This document shows positions 1-7,377 of a stretch of 14,355 nt of DNA, piece after piece. Where the stretch lies: NCBI GenBank assembly GCA_050945135.1, contig JBMNSJ010000051.1, positions 1 to 14,355 of the forward strand, given 5' to 3'. Under the pieces are notes generated by a model. It made no database searches and had not been told where the DNA came from. It worked only from the letters and a program-made list of their open reading frames with translations. Every line of letters starts with the position of its first letter. Position 1 is the first letter of the stretch. A program made the position numbers and the translations under genes. Source of the stretch: WRIS01 sp050945135. Its GTDB lineage: Bacteria; Actinomycetota; Coriobacteriia; Coriobacteriales; Eggerthellaceae.

Positions 1-88
1 GCAATGGATACGCTACTATAACTACGAACGACCCCATAGCTCGCTTGGCTACAGACCTCCTGCAATCCAAGCGATCGCAGCTTAGAAA
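1..88. other. Window edge downstream of the minus-strand gene
   Basis: No complete feature. Read on the minus strand, two frames stay open to the window edge: the one continuing after the TAG at 89-91, and the one reached by adding a base at the G5 run at 115-119. This may be the displaced C-terminal coding part of the upstream gene. Confidence 0.3.
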
Positions 89-952
89 CTAACATTTTGG
101 TTGGTACAGAAAATGGGGGCAGGCCACAGATATTACCTTTATTCCCACTACACCAAGATCAGTGCGCTTAATTGAATCATGTGCTATTTGATCAGATTTC
201 GTATGGTATTGGTCGCTGTCATATTCAATAGCTAATCCCGCATCAGGCCAGAATAAGTCACATATATAGGTTTTCGGCAATAGCACACCGCAGGTCAGTT
301 CTGTGGTTTGGATTGGGTGGTTGAGTATCAATTTTTCAAATCCATAACCACCTAACCTGTAGGGAAGAGACAAAAGCATCGCAAGGCAGGTCTCCATAGG
401 TGAAGCGGAGTTATCGCGCACGTATTGCAAGGCCTTTGACGCTTTTTTAGTGCCTCGTACACCTCCCGCTTTCGATATGAATGATTTTAACTTATCAACT
501 GTGGTTAGCGGTTGAGCCTGAAAAAGCCCCTCTTCGGACACAGTGTAGAGACCACATAACTCATAGCCAAGCTTAATTAATTGGAGCAAGGACATGTTTC
601 TTGCCATCTGAACGAAGCATAACTCAGGCGAGCACGCATAAACTCCACGTCCAATATTGTAGACGGACCCTTTCGGGAGAGGACTTGTCCACACGTGGCA
701 GACTACGTCTTTATTGAAACGTCGAAGCTCTTTTTCTGCAACTAAACAGTGAAAAGGTTGATTGACTTCTCCAGGAATAGCGGAGGAGTCTGCTGCAATG
801 CAAAGCGGCTCGCGGATGAGCTTTTTCGCATAAAGTACATCACGGTAGTAAAACGAGACGATTCGTATACTTTCCCAAAACTCTAAAGCGGATATGTGAC
901 TAAGAACGATTGCCATGAAAAGACAGTAATCGTTCGTTACTACAGAAAGCAT
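89..952 (-). CDS. AbiEi/DUF559-like putative nuclease-fold protein, possibly C-terminally frameshifted
   Basis: A hypothetical protein of about 287 residues. Its middle part (PLPKGSVYNIGRGVYACSPE, then an LGYELCGLY motif) resembles the AbiEi-type antitoxin-like region found in many Actinomycetota. The SASPMET segment followed by DLFWPDAGLAIEYD (Asp232, Glu243, Asp245 of this start) and a later D...KR...GIKVISV resembles a DUF559/Vsr-like restriction-endonuclease fold. Family assignment is from memory of such proteins, not a search. I chose the ATG at 950-952 because AAGGA lies 5 nt upstream. A second ATG at 914-916 (MAIVLSHISALEFW) matches how relatives often begin but lacks a Shine-Dalgarno; the longest reading, from 1018, also lacks one. 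The protein ends about 13 residues after the last core strand, which is shorter than I expect. It is transcribed opposite to everything else in the window and has no partner gene visible here. Role unknown; defence or toxin-antitoxin links are only inferred. Confidence 0.6.
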   Translation of the reverse strand: MLSVVTNDYCLFMAIVLSHISALEFWESIRIVSFYYRDVLYAKKLIREPLCIAADSSAIPGEVNQPFHCLVAEKELRRFNKDVVCHVWTSPLPKGSVYNIGRGVYACSPELCFVQMARNMSLLQLIKLGYELCGLYTVSEEGLFQAQPLTTVDKLKSFISKAGGVRGTKKASKALQYVRDNSASPMETCLAMLLSLPYRLGGYGFEKLILNHPIQTTELTCGVLLPKTYICDLFWPDAGLAIEYDSDQYHTKSDQIAHDSIKRTDLGVVGIKVISVACPHFLYQPKC

Positions 953-1375
953 ACAGATCCTTGACCGATGTAATGCAGATTTGCTACATCGTAAAAAAGC
1001 ATGAGCTGACCTAGGCATGAGCGGCAGAGAAAGAAATATATTTTTTTGAAATCCACGTCATTTTGGCAGACACACCCCTTAGTCCGGTTTTTTATCCCGG
1101 GTTCGCTTCGCCCAGATGTCTTATTCAGAAGCATCATAAGATAATGCCAGCTCAGAAGACCAATGCTGAAAATAAAGAGCACTAGGGGGCAAGAGTTTCC
1201 CGGATTAAGCTGCGTCCCTGCCAAAAAACAGGAGCTTCAGAGAAAAGTTCAATTCGGCAAGTGCATGGGAAGAGCTGAGGGTTCGTTTGGGGACGTGAGC
1301 ATGTCCTTATGGCTTGATTGCCTTTTATAACACCAGTATCTATGAATAAACAAAGCATTTTTATCTTTCAAATTC
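953..1375. other. Intergenic region without a convincing gene
   Basis: About 420 bp between the divergent minus-strand gene and the tal promoter. Short open frames on the minus strand here have no ribosome binding site, no recognisable motif, and in one case run antisense into tal. No tRNA-like T-arm with a matching acceptor stem was found. An AT-rich tract at 1035-1050 could carry the promoter of the minus-strand gene (TATATT on the minus strand), but a good -35 box at normal spacing is missing. Confidence 0.5.
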
Positions 1376-1404
1376 TTGCGTACTGGGTTTTCATACGCTA
1401 GTAT
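1376..1404 (+). promoter_or_regulatory. Putative sigma70-type promoter of the tal-rho-sppA-metG unit
   Basis: TTGCGT at 1376-1381 and TAGTAT at 1399-1404 are separated by 17 bp. This is the best -35/-10 pair in the intergenic region and the only one in the window with a good -35 box. It would give a leader of roughly 110 nt before the tal start at 1520. Confidence 0.5.
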
Positions 1405-1519
1405 GATTGCAGCTCTTAAGAATCCCCCGTGAAAGATACGTTTTAGTAAGAAATCCCTAACAAATATTATGTGTTCATGCATGCGCATGTCCGGGAGTCT
1501 GGCCGTAAGGAGGACAGAG

Positions 1520-2200
1520 GTGAAGTTCTTTTTAGACACCGCCGATCTAAATGAAATCGAGGAAGCTGCAAGTTGGGGCGCTCTGGCAGGAGTGACAACG
1601 AATCCAACTCTGTATGCACGTATTGGTGGTAAGCTGCCAGATTTTCATAATCACATTCAGAGAATCTGCGATATTGTTGATGGACCTGTTTCGGCAGAGA
1701 GTGTAGCAATGACACGCGATGAAATCATTGCTGATGGTCGTGAGCTCGCAGCTCTTGCTCCAAACGTTGTGGTGAAGGTTCCTACGATGGTGGAAGGCTT
1801 GGCTGCAACTAAGGTGCTGTCTTCTGAGGGAATTCCTGTCAATATGACGCTTTGTTTTACGGTTCCTCAAGCTATTCTGGCAGCACGCTCAGGTGCGCGT
1901 TATATCAGCCCCTTTGTTGGACGATTCGATGACATCTCCGAAAACGGCATCGCACAGCTCGAAGATGTTGTTGCTGCAATAGAGAACTACGATTTTACCG
2001 AGAATACGGTTAATGGTGAGCAAGTTGAAATTATCGCTGCATCAATTCGCAGTGCCAATCATGTAACGCAAGCAGCTCTGATGGGCGCTGATATCGCCAC
2101 TGTTCCGTTTGATGTATTAAAGAAAATGGTATCTCATCCGCTGACTGATCGCGGGCTAGATTCCTTTATGAAAGACTGGGAGAAAGTACAAAACGCATGA
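1520..2200 (+). CDS. tal: Transaldolase (TalC/FSA-type, small form)
   Basis: Transfers a dihydroxyacetone unit between sugar phosphates in the non-oxidative pentose phosphate pathway, in the cytoplasm. The protein is 226 residues, normal for the small TalC/fructose-6-phosphate aldolase subfamily, and begins MKFFLDTADLNEI as family members do. The Schiff-base lysine is Lys86 in VVVKVPTMVEG. Two residues separate the activities in this family: Glu60 (SAES) and Phe132 (SPFVGRFD) are the transaldolase states, where true fructose-6-phosphate aldolases have Gln and Tyr. I chose the GTG at 1520 because AAGGAGG (1507-1513) sits 6 nt upstream; an ATG 51 nt earlier would add a tail unlike the family. 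First gene of a unit with rho, whose ATG overlaps its stop by 4 nt. An older name for such genes is fsa/mipB. Confidence 0.92.
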   Translation: MKFFLDTADLNEIEEAASWGALAGVTTNPTLYARIGGKLPDFHNHIQRICDIVDGPVSAESVAMTRDEIIADGRELAALAPNVVVKVPTMVEGLAATKVLSSEGIPVNMTLCFTVPQAILAARSGARYISPFVGRFDDISENGIAQLEDVVAAIENYDFTENTVNGEQVEIIAASIRSANHVTQAALMGADIATVPFDVLKKMVSHPLTDRGLDSFMKDWEKVQNA

Positions 2201-3744
2201 GTGATACAGAAAACAAGGATGCAAGCGCAAGCACTGAGGCATCCAAGCGCAAACCACGCGCAAGAAGAACTGCCGTATCGTCATCTAGTGAGCAATCAGG
2301 TGAATCTAAGCCTTCGACAGGCAGTACGGAAAAACAAAGCCCGCGTCCAAAAAACAAGCAAAACAAAACAGCGGGACGCCAAAACAACAAATCCAACAAT
2401 GCCAATCAGCGCAGACAACGTCGCCAACATCAGAACCAGGGACGCAACGAAGTTGTTCCCCAAACGAGCCTAGAAGATCTTACACAGCTCAAGGTTGCAG
2501 ATTTGCGGGCTAAAGCTGAGGAACTTGGTGTTGAATCGGCGGGGCTTAAAAAAGCTGAGCTCGTTGAGAAAGTCTATGAAGCAAGCGTAAAAGCTGAAGG
2601 CTTCATCGAAGTCGAAGGAATTCTTGATATCCTATCTGATGGATATGGCTTTTTGCGCACAAGCGGGTATCTTCCAAGCGAGAACGATGCCTATATGGGA
2701 TTGTCCGCCATCCGTCGGAACGGCCTTCGTAAAGGCGATTACGTTGTGGGTCAAGTTCGCCCGCCGCGCGAAAACGAAAAATACGCTGCCATCCAAAAGG
2801 TAATCAGCGTTAATGGCATACCCGTTGAAAGCCTTGAAAAACGAGTGCGTTTTGCCGATTTGACTCCGGTTTATCCTGATGAGCGATTGTGGATGGAGCA
2901 TGGGAAAAACAGCATCACGGCGCGTGTCATTGATTTAGCTGCGCCTATCGGCAAAGGTCAACGTGGTCTTATAGTTTCGCCTCCCAAGGCTGGTAAGACA
3001 ACCATCCTCAAAGATATTGCAGCGGCTATTTCGGCAAACAACCCCGAGGTTCATTTGATGTGCCTTCTTGTTGACGAGCGCCCTGAAGAGGTAACTGATA
3101 TGGAGCGCTCTATTAAGGGTGAAGTAATTTCTTCAACCTTTGATATGCCAAGTGAAAATCATATTGCGGTTTCGGAATTGGTTATCGAGCGAGCAAAGCG
3201 TCTTGTGGAGGGCGGCAAAGATGTCGTTATTTTGCTTGACTCGCTTACACGCTTAGCTCGTGCATATAACCTTGCGCAGCCTGCTTCTGGACGCATTCTT
3301 TCGGGTGGTGTCGACTCAACGGCATTGTATCCTCCAAAACGCTTCTTAGGCGCAGCACGCAATATTGAAGGTGGCGGAAGTCTTACAATTTTGGCTTCAG
3401 CGCTCATCGATACCGGTTCAAAGATGGACGAAGTTATCTTTGAGGAGTTCAAGGGTACAGGAAATCTCGAGCTCAAGCTCGATCGTTACTTATCCGATCG
3501 TCGTATTTTCCCTGCAATTGATCCAGTTGCTTCAGGAACACGTCGTGAAGATCTCCTCTTAGATCCGCAAGAGGCACCGTTGATTTGGGCTGTAAGAAGA
3601 ATTCTAGCCAATCTCAACAATACTGAGCGTGCAATGGATATGTTGATTAAGTCGTTGAAGCAAACAAACAATAATCAAGAATTCTTGATTCGGACAGCTA
3701 AAAAAGCTCAACAAGGTAAGTCCGACGAGAATTTCGAGTTTTAA
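2197..3744 (+). CDS. rho: Transcription termination factor Rho with long polar N-terminal extension
   Basis: Hexameric RNA-dependent ATPase/translocase that ends transcription. The 515-residue protein has four visible parts: a low-complexity tail (about residues 1-89) rich in Lys, Arg, Asn, Gln and Ser; a Rho_N helical domain (about 90-127, TSLEDLTQLKVADLRAKAEE); a cold-shock-like RNA-binding domain (about 136-205, with GYGFLRT); and the ATPase core. The core has Walker A SPPKAGKT (261-268, Lys267), Walker B VVILLDS (Asp348), the Q-loop around SGGVD (369-373) and the R-loop segment MDEVIFEEFKGTGN (about 410-423). The extension makes it longer than the roughly 420 residues of E. coli Rho; extensions of this kind are common in Actinomycetota and Bacteroidota. 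The ATG overlaps the tal stop (ATGA), and a GGGAGAAAG tract lies about 10 nt upstream within tal, so translation is probably coupled to tal. Confidence 0.97.
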   Translation: MSDTENKDASASTEASKRKPRARRTAVSSSSEQSGESKPSTGSTEKQSPRPKNKQNKTAGRQNNKSNNANQRRQRRQHQNQGRNEVVPQTSLEDLTQLKVADLRAKAEELGVESAGLKKAELVEKVYEASVKAEGFIEVEGILDILSDGYGFLRTSGYLPSENDAYMGLSAIRRNGLRKGDYVVGQVRPPRENEKYAAIQKVISVNGIPVESLEKRVRFADLTPVYPDERLWMEHGKNSITARVIDLAAPIGKGQRGLIVSPPKAGKTTILKDIAAAISANNPEVHLMCLLVDERPEEVTDMERSIKGEVISSTFDMPSENHIAVSELVIERAKRLVEGGKDVVILLDSLTRLARAYNLAQPASGRILSGGVDSTALYPPKRFLGAARNIEGGGSLTILASALIDTGSKMDEVIFEEFKGTGNLELKLDRYLSDRRIFPAIDPVASGTRREDLLLDPQEAPLIWAVRRILANLNNTERAMDMLIKSLKQTNNNQEFLIRTAKKAQQGKSDENFEF

Positions 3745-3769
3745 CAGCGGTACTTGAAGGAGTTAGGTT

Positions 3770-4819
3770 ATGAGCGATCAGCAAAACTGGCAGCAACAAG
3801 CTTGGCAGCAGCCAGAGCAACAAGGCCAGGTTCCACCACAGCCAATGCAGTATGCTAACCCTGGTCCAAACTATTATCAACCGCAGAAAAAGGGTAAAGC
3901 CTGGGTTGTGGGTTTGGCGATTGTTATTGCGCTCTTCCTTCTTATGGCTATCGGCATGTTTTCTTGTACGAGCCTTTTGAATTCTTCGGTGAATTCTACC
4001 TTGGCAGGTTACAGCGATGAATCAAGCTTCACCACAGGCAATACAATTGCAGTGATAAACATCGATGGAACCATTCAATATGACGGCACAACAAATAGCC
4101 CTGAAGGGCTAAAAGAGCAGCTCGACAAAGCTGAAGAAAATAACGACATTAAAGCAGTCGTACTTCGGGTGAATTCTGGGGGAGGAGTGGCAACGGCTGG
4201 CGAAGAAATGTCGCACTATGTCAAAGAATTCTCAAAGCCAATTGTTGTTTCGAGCGCATCGATAAACGCGAGTGCTGCCTACGAAATATCTTCCCAGGCA
4301 GATTATATTTTTACCGCTAAGACAACTGCCATAGGCTCGATTGGAACCATCATGAGCGTAACCGATCTGTCGGGGCTCTATGAGATGCTTGGAATCAGTA
4401 TAGAAAACATTACTTCTTCAGAGAATAAAGATGCTGGTTCTGGAAATCGTCCTCTTACCGAGGAAGAGCGTGCATACTATCAAGACCTGGTGAATCAGGT
4501 TAATGAAACCTTCCTTGAATCGGTTGCCGAAGGACGCAACATGAGCATCGAGGAAGTTCGCGCTTTAGCAACGGGTATGACTTTCACGGGTATGATGGGT
4601 GTCGAAAACGGCCTTGCCGATGAAATTGGAACGCTCGAAGATGCCTGTGATAAAGCAGCTGACCTAGCCGGAATTTCTAGCTACGACACTATTACTCTCG
4701 ACATTTATTACAGCCTAGGTCTTTCGGAGATTCTTGATTTACTCAACGAATCATCCAATGCTCAGGATATCGAAAACGCACTAAAGGAGCTTGAAAGCAA
4801 TGGCGCCTTCACCAATTAA
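3770..4819 (+). CDS. sppA: Signal peptide peptidase SppA (membrane serine protease, Ser/Lys dyad)
   Basis: Cleaves leftover signal peptides in the membrane and contributes to envelope proteostasis. 349 residues, the size of single-domain Gram-positive SppA. Residues 1-43 are a Gln/Pro-rich cytoplasmic tail. One membrane segment (about 44-66) is followed by an extracytoplasmic protease domain. Visible family motifs are VLRVNSGGG (oxyanion region, about 131-139), SINASAAYEIS with nucleophile Ser168, AIGSIGTIM, and ENKDAGSGNRPLT with general base Lys220. The 52-residue Ser-Lys spacing equals that of Bacillus subtilis SppA (Ser147/Lys199). The usual S-G-G-Y after the nucleophile is S-A-A-Y here. 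A cysteine after the membrane segment (MFSC) does not fit a lipobox well. The gene follows rho by 25 nt with AAGGAG 7 nt before the ATG, and its 3' end overlaps metG. Confidence 0.93.
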   Translation: MSDQQNWQQQAWQQPEQQGQVPPQPMQYANPGPNYYQPQKKGKAWVVGLAIVIALFLLMAIGMFSCTSLLNSSVNSTLAGYSDESSFTTGNTIAVINIDGTIQYDGTTNSPEGLKEQLDKAEENNDIKAVVLRVNSGGGVATAGEEMSHYVKEFSKPIVVSSASINASAAYEISSQADYIFTAKTTAIGSIGTIMSVTDLSGLYEMLGISIENITSSENKDAGSGNRPLTEEERAYYQDLVNQVNETFLESVAEGRNMSIEEVRALATGMTFTGMMGVENGLADEIGTLEDACDKAADLAGISSYDTITLDIYYSLGLSEILDLLNESSNAQDIENALKELESNGAFTN

Positions 4820-6821
4820 ATCACGTTGGCCAAAACGTGCCACCGTTACCGCAGGTATGCCTTACGGAAATAAAGGCTTGCATTTTGGGCACATCGGCGG
4901 CGTTTTTGTTCCAGCAGATTGTTTCGCCCGTTTCTTGCGTGATCGAATAGGGTACGAGAATGTTCGTTTCATTTCAGGTACTGACTGTTATGGATCACCT
5001 ATTGACGAGGGGTATCGTAAAGCAGTTTCTGAGCAAGGATTCGAAGGCACGATCGCCGATTATGTAATGGCTAATCATGAGGCGCAAAAAGCCACGCTTG
5101 ATGCCTATGACATCAGTCTTTCCGTCTATGAAGGATCGGGAATTGGACGTTGTGCTGAGGTTCATCAGGCTATTACCGACGCATTTGTAAAACGCCTGCA
5201 CGAGAATGGATATCTGCAAAAGCGAGAAACCTTACAATTTTTTGATGCACAGGCAGATACCTTCTTAAATGGCCGACAGGTTATCGGGCGCTGTCCTGTT
5301 CAGGGATGCAAAAGTGAGCATGCTTATGCGGATGAGTGCGATTTGGGTCATCAGTATGCGCCGGAGGATTTAATTGCTCCGATTTCTACCGTTACGGGCA
5401 CGGTTCCCGAGATGAGGCCGGTTGCTAACTGGTATTTTGATCTTCCCGATTTCCATGCATTTCTCGAAGAGCATGTGGCGCAGCTCGAAACTGACAAGAA
5501 GTGTCGTCCTGTTGTAACTCAAACCATTAAAGAGTTCTTGGCTCCTCCAGTGGTCTATATAAAGTCTGAGCTAGAGGAGTCTTATCGAAAAATAGCTGAT
5601 AGCCTACCAAGTCACAAATTCCGTGCCGCCGAAAAAGGAAAGCACAGTTTTGAGATTGAATTCGCAACTATAGACGATCGCGATATTGCGCGTGAAATCC
5701 TTGTAGGCGCAGGTATCCGCTTCCGTACTTCAAAAACCTTAGTTCCGTTTCGCATTTCAGGAAACATCGAGTGGGGGGTAGCTGCACCGGTACTCGAGGG
5801 TGTCGAGGGTTTAACTGTGTGGTGCTGGCCAGAGAGTTTGTGGGCCCCTCTGTCTTTTTCGATTGCGTATAACGACAGTCTGGGCCTTCCACGCAACACT
5901 TGGAAAAAGTTTTGGAGTTCGGAGGATGCTCAGGTCTATCAATTCATCGGTCAGGACAATCTTTACTTTTATGGTGTGGCTCAACCTGCGTTGTTTGAGG
6001 CAGTCAGAAAAGACTCCGAAGATTCCGATTCGCTTCTTAACGAGCCTCTGCGCCAGACTAGCTTACTAGCAAACTATCATGTGTTGTTCGGAGATAAAAA
6101 AGCTTCATCCTCGAGCGCGGTTAAACCGCCAAGCGCCGATGAACTCCTTGAGTATTATACATTTGAGCAGTTGAGAGCTCATTTCTTGGCGCTCGGACTC
6201 GGTCAACGCTCTGTCGGCTTTAAGCCAAAGCCTTTCGACCCAGATGAGAGCAAGCGAACAGATCCGCGTGTCGCTGATCCGGTTTTGAAAGAAAGTGCGC
6301 TGCTTAGCAACGTCTTTAATCGTCTTGCGCGTAGTTGCTTTTATGAAGCCCAAAAGAATTTTGACGGCATGATGCCTTTGGGTAAGGTTTCGGCAGAGGT
6401 CTTAGAAAAGGCGCACAAAGTCTTGGTCGATTACGACGCAACCATGGCAAAAGTTGAGCTCCATACTATTATGTCGCTCATGGATGAGTTTATACGTTGG
6501 TCAAATAAGTATTGGACAGAACACATTAGAGACGTCGAAAACAACGCTAACGAAGAAGCGCGCAGACAGGTTTTACTCGACTGCTTTTTCCTGCTGAGGA
6601 TTAGCACACTGCTCATGCATCCTGTTGTGCCGATGGGCACCGAAAAAATATGCGACTATCTATGCTTTGATTATGACGAGTTCTTTAGCTGGAATTATGA
6701 TTTCGACGATATGGAAGAGCTTTGCAGTGCAGGAGATATCCGCGAAGGCACCCACCGTATCAAAGAATTACCTCCCCGCACCGATTTCTTCGAAAAGCAT
6801 CCAAGCCAATTCAAGAAGTAA
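4800..6821 (+). CDS. metG: Divergent methionyl-tRNA synthetase (class I)
   Basis: Expected to charge tRNA-Met in the cytoplasm. 673 residues. The catalytic fold is recognisable: HIGH-type HFGH (28-31), a zinc-knuckle-like insert with Cys165, Cys170, Cys180 and His184, GNIEWGVAAP, VWCWPESLWAP, and QFIGQDNLYFYG, which parallel MetRS active-site blocks. Two things are odd. The KMSKS loop reads K-A-S-S-S (434-438), losing the second lysine, and about 60 extra residues (about 255-315) sit before the GNIEWG block. The end has an anticodon-binding helical region but no C-terminal EMAPII/Trbp111-like domain. I chose ATG 4800: AAGGAG at 4783-4788 is 11 nt upstream, while TTG 4791 is only 2 nt away. 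The start lies inside the last codons of sppA (20-nt overlap), so translation is probably coupled. It could be the sole MetRS or a MetRS-like paralogue. Confidence 0.85.
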   Translation: MAPSPIKSRWPKRATVTAGMPYGNKGLHFGHIGGVFVPADCFARFLRDRIGYENVRFISGTDCYGSPIDEGYRKAVSEQGFEGTIADYVMANHEAQKATLDAYDISLSVYEGSGIGRCAEVHQAITDAFVKRLHENGYLQKRETLQFFDAQADTFLNGRQVIGRCPVQGCKSEHAYADECDLGHQYAPEDLIAPISTVTGTVPEMRPVANWYFDLPDFHAFLEEHVAQLETDKKCRPVVTQTIKEFLAPPVVYIKSELEESYRKIADSLPSHKFRAAEKGKHSFEIEFATIDDRDIAREILVGAGIRFRTSKTLVPFRISGNIEWGVAAPVLEGVEGLTVWCWPESLWAPLSFSIAYNDSLGLPRNTWKKFWSSEDAQVYQFIGQDNLYFYGVAQPALFEAVRKDSEDSDSLLNEPLRQTSLLANYHVLFGDKKASSSSAVKPPSADELLEYYTFEQLRAHFLALGLGQRSVGFKPKPFDPDESKRTDPRVADPVLKESALLSNVFNRLARSCFYEAQKNFDGMMPLGKVSAEVLEKAHKVLVDYDATMAKVELHTIMSLMDEFIRWSNKYWTEHIRDVENNANEEARRQVLLDCFFLLRISTLLMHPVVPMGTEKICDYLCFDYDEFFSWNYDFDDMEELCSAGDIREGTHRIKELPPRTDFFEKHPSQFKK

Positions 6822-6832
6822 ACACTCTCGAT

Positions 6833-6855
6833 TCTGTCAGACCTAAGCTGATAGA
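6833..6855 (+). repeat. Inverted repeat overlapping a putative promoter
   Basis: TCTGTCAG (6833-6840) pairs with CTGATAGA (6848-6855) over 8 bp with one G-T wobble and a 7-nt loop. It begins 12 nt after the metG stop and its right arm overlaps the extended -10 at 6849-6857. It could be an operator or a 3'-end hairpin of the metG transcript; no T-run follows it, so it is not a classical terminator. Confidence 0.4.
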
Positions 6856-6857
6856 AT
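6849..6857 (+). promoter_or_regulatory. Putative extended -10 promoter for the membrane protein gene
   Basis: TGATAGAAT fits the TGnTAnnnT extended -10 pattern (hexamer TAGAAT). The -35 position is poor. Would start transcription about 30 nt upstream of the 6892 start. Confidence 0.35.
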
Positions 6858-6891
6858 ACAAACATCAATACGTCTAGAGAGAGGAGAAATC

Positions 6892-7251
6892 TTGATTGGT
6901 TTGTTATTTGCCCGCATGCTAAGATCGCTTCCTCTCGTCATCTTTTTGGTGATACTTGCCGTAATTGTGTACTTCGTGGTGATGTATCGTTCGTCTCCCA
7001 ACCACGCGAAAGAAGTTCTTATTCGCATGTTTACCGTAATTGGCTCTGTCTTGTCGGGCTTTTTTGCGCTTATCTGCGTCTATGCCTTTGCAGAGCACAA
7101 CGATACAGCCTTCGATTTTTCTGCAGGCTTTCTAGTGGTGTCTTTATTGACGCTCATTATTGCAAGAATTTGTCGCGCGGTATTTCTCAAGCACAATCCT
7201 AAATACAAGCAAAAGCCTACTAAAACAAGCAAAAGCAGGCGTATGCGCTAA
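6892..7251 (+). CDS. Small membrane protein of unknown function
   Basis: 119 residues, not recognised. Three hydrophobic segments are visible: about residues 9-31 (ending in VVMYR), about 42-62 (MFTVIGSVLSGFFALICVYA) and about 71-92. The polar stretch between segments one and two is short, and the C-terminal tail after about residue 95 is strongly basic (KYKQKPTKTSKSRRMR), which by the positive-inside rule puts it in the cytoplasm. The start is TTG, supported by GAGGAG (6881-6886) at 5-nt spacing. It lies 70 nt after metG and 233 nt before rpsB, with its own putative promoter, so it is probably its own short unit. No catalytic motif or conserved cysteine pair was seen. Confidence 0.7.
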   Translation: MIGLLFARMLRSLPLVIFLVILAVIVYFVVMYRSSPNHAKEVLIRMFTVIGSVLSGFFALICVYAFAEHNDTAFDFSAGFLVVSLLTLIIARICRAVFLKHNPKYKQKPTKTSKSRRMR

Positions 7252-7290
7252 GCCGTATTAGCTGTGTAAAATGCTGCGGAATTTCCTTTT

Positions 7291-7306
7291 GGGGCGTTTT
7301 TGCCCC
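7291..7306 (+). other. Short GC hairpin downstream of the membrane protein gene
   Basis: GGGGC (7291-7295) and GCCCC (7302-7306) enclose a T-rich loop. The position, about 40 nt past a stop codon, suits a transcript end, but neither strand has a T-run after the stem, so intrinsic termination is doubtful. Confidence 0.25.
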
Positions 7307-7362
7307 TCGAAAAGTACGGCGATGATGAATTTTCGTTTGCTCGTTCCAATCTGGGAAAAGAG

Positions 7363-7371
7363 TGGTATGAT
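7363..7371 (+). promoter_or_regulatory. Putative extended -10 promoter of rpsB-tsf
   Basis: TGGTATGAT contains TATGAT (5 of 6 matches to TATAAT) preceded by TG one base before the hexamer. TTGCTC at 7337-7342 would need a 23-bp spacer and is not accepted as the -35. Confidence 0.5.
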
Positions 7372-7377
7372 ACCAAG

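Noticed and set aside
1080..1130. tRNA-like GGGTTCGC stretch
   Set aside because: No matching T-stem, anticodon arm or acceptor stem could be built around it.
940..1224. Minus-strand open frame of 94 codons
   Set aside because: It overlaps the better-supported minus-strand gene in another frame and shows no motif or ribosome binding site.
1469..1519. Upstream ATG that would extend tal by 17 residues
   Set aside because: The extension is unlike the family, which begins MKFFLDTA, and the strong AAGGAGG belongs to the GTG at 1520.
1249..1539. Minus-strand open frame of 96 codons upstream of tal
   Set aside because: It runs antisense into the start of tal, has no ribosome binding site or recognisable motif, and its composition looks like random translation.
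7291..7306. GGGGC/GCCCC hairpin as an intrinsic terminator
   Set aside because: No T-run follows on either strand; kept only as a weak structure.
7337..7371. TTGCTC as the -35 box of the rpsB promoter
   Set aside because: The spacer to TATGAT would be 23 bp, too long for a standard promoter.
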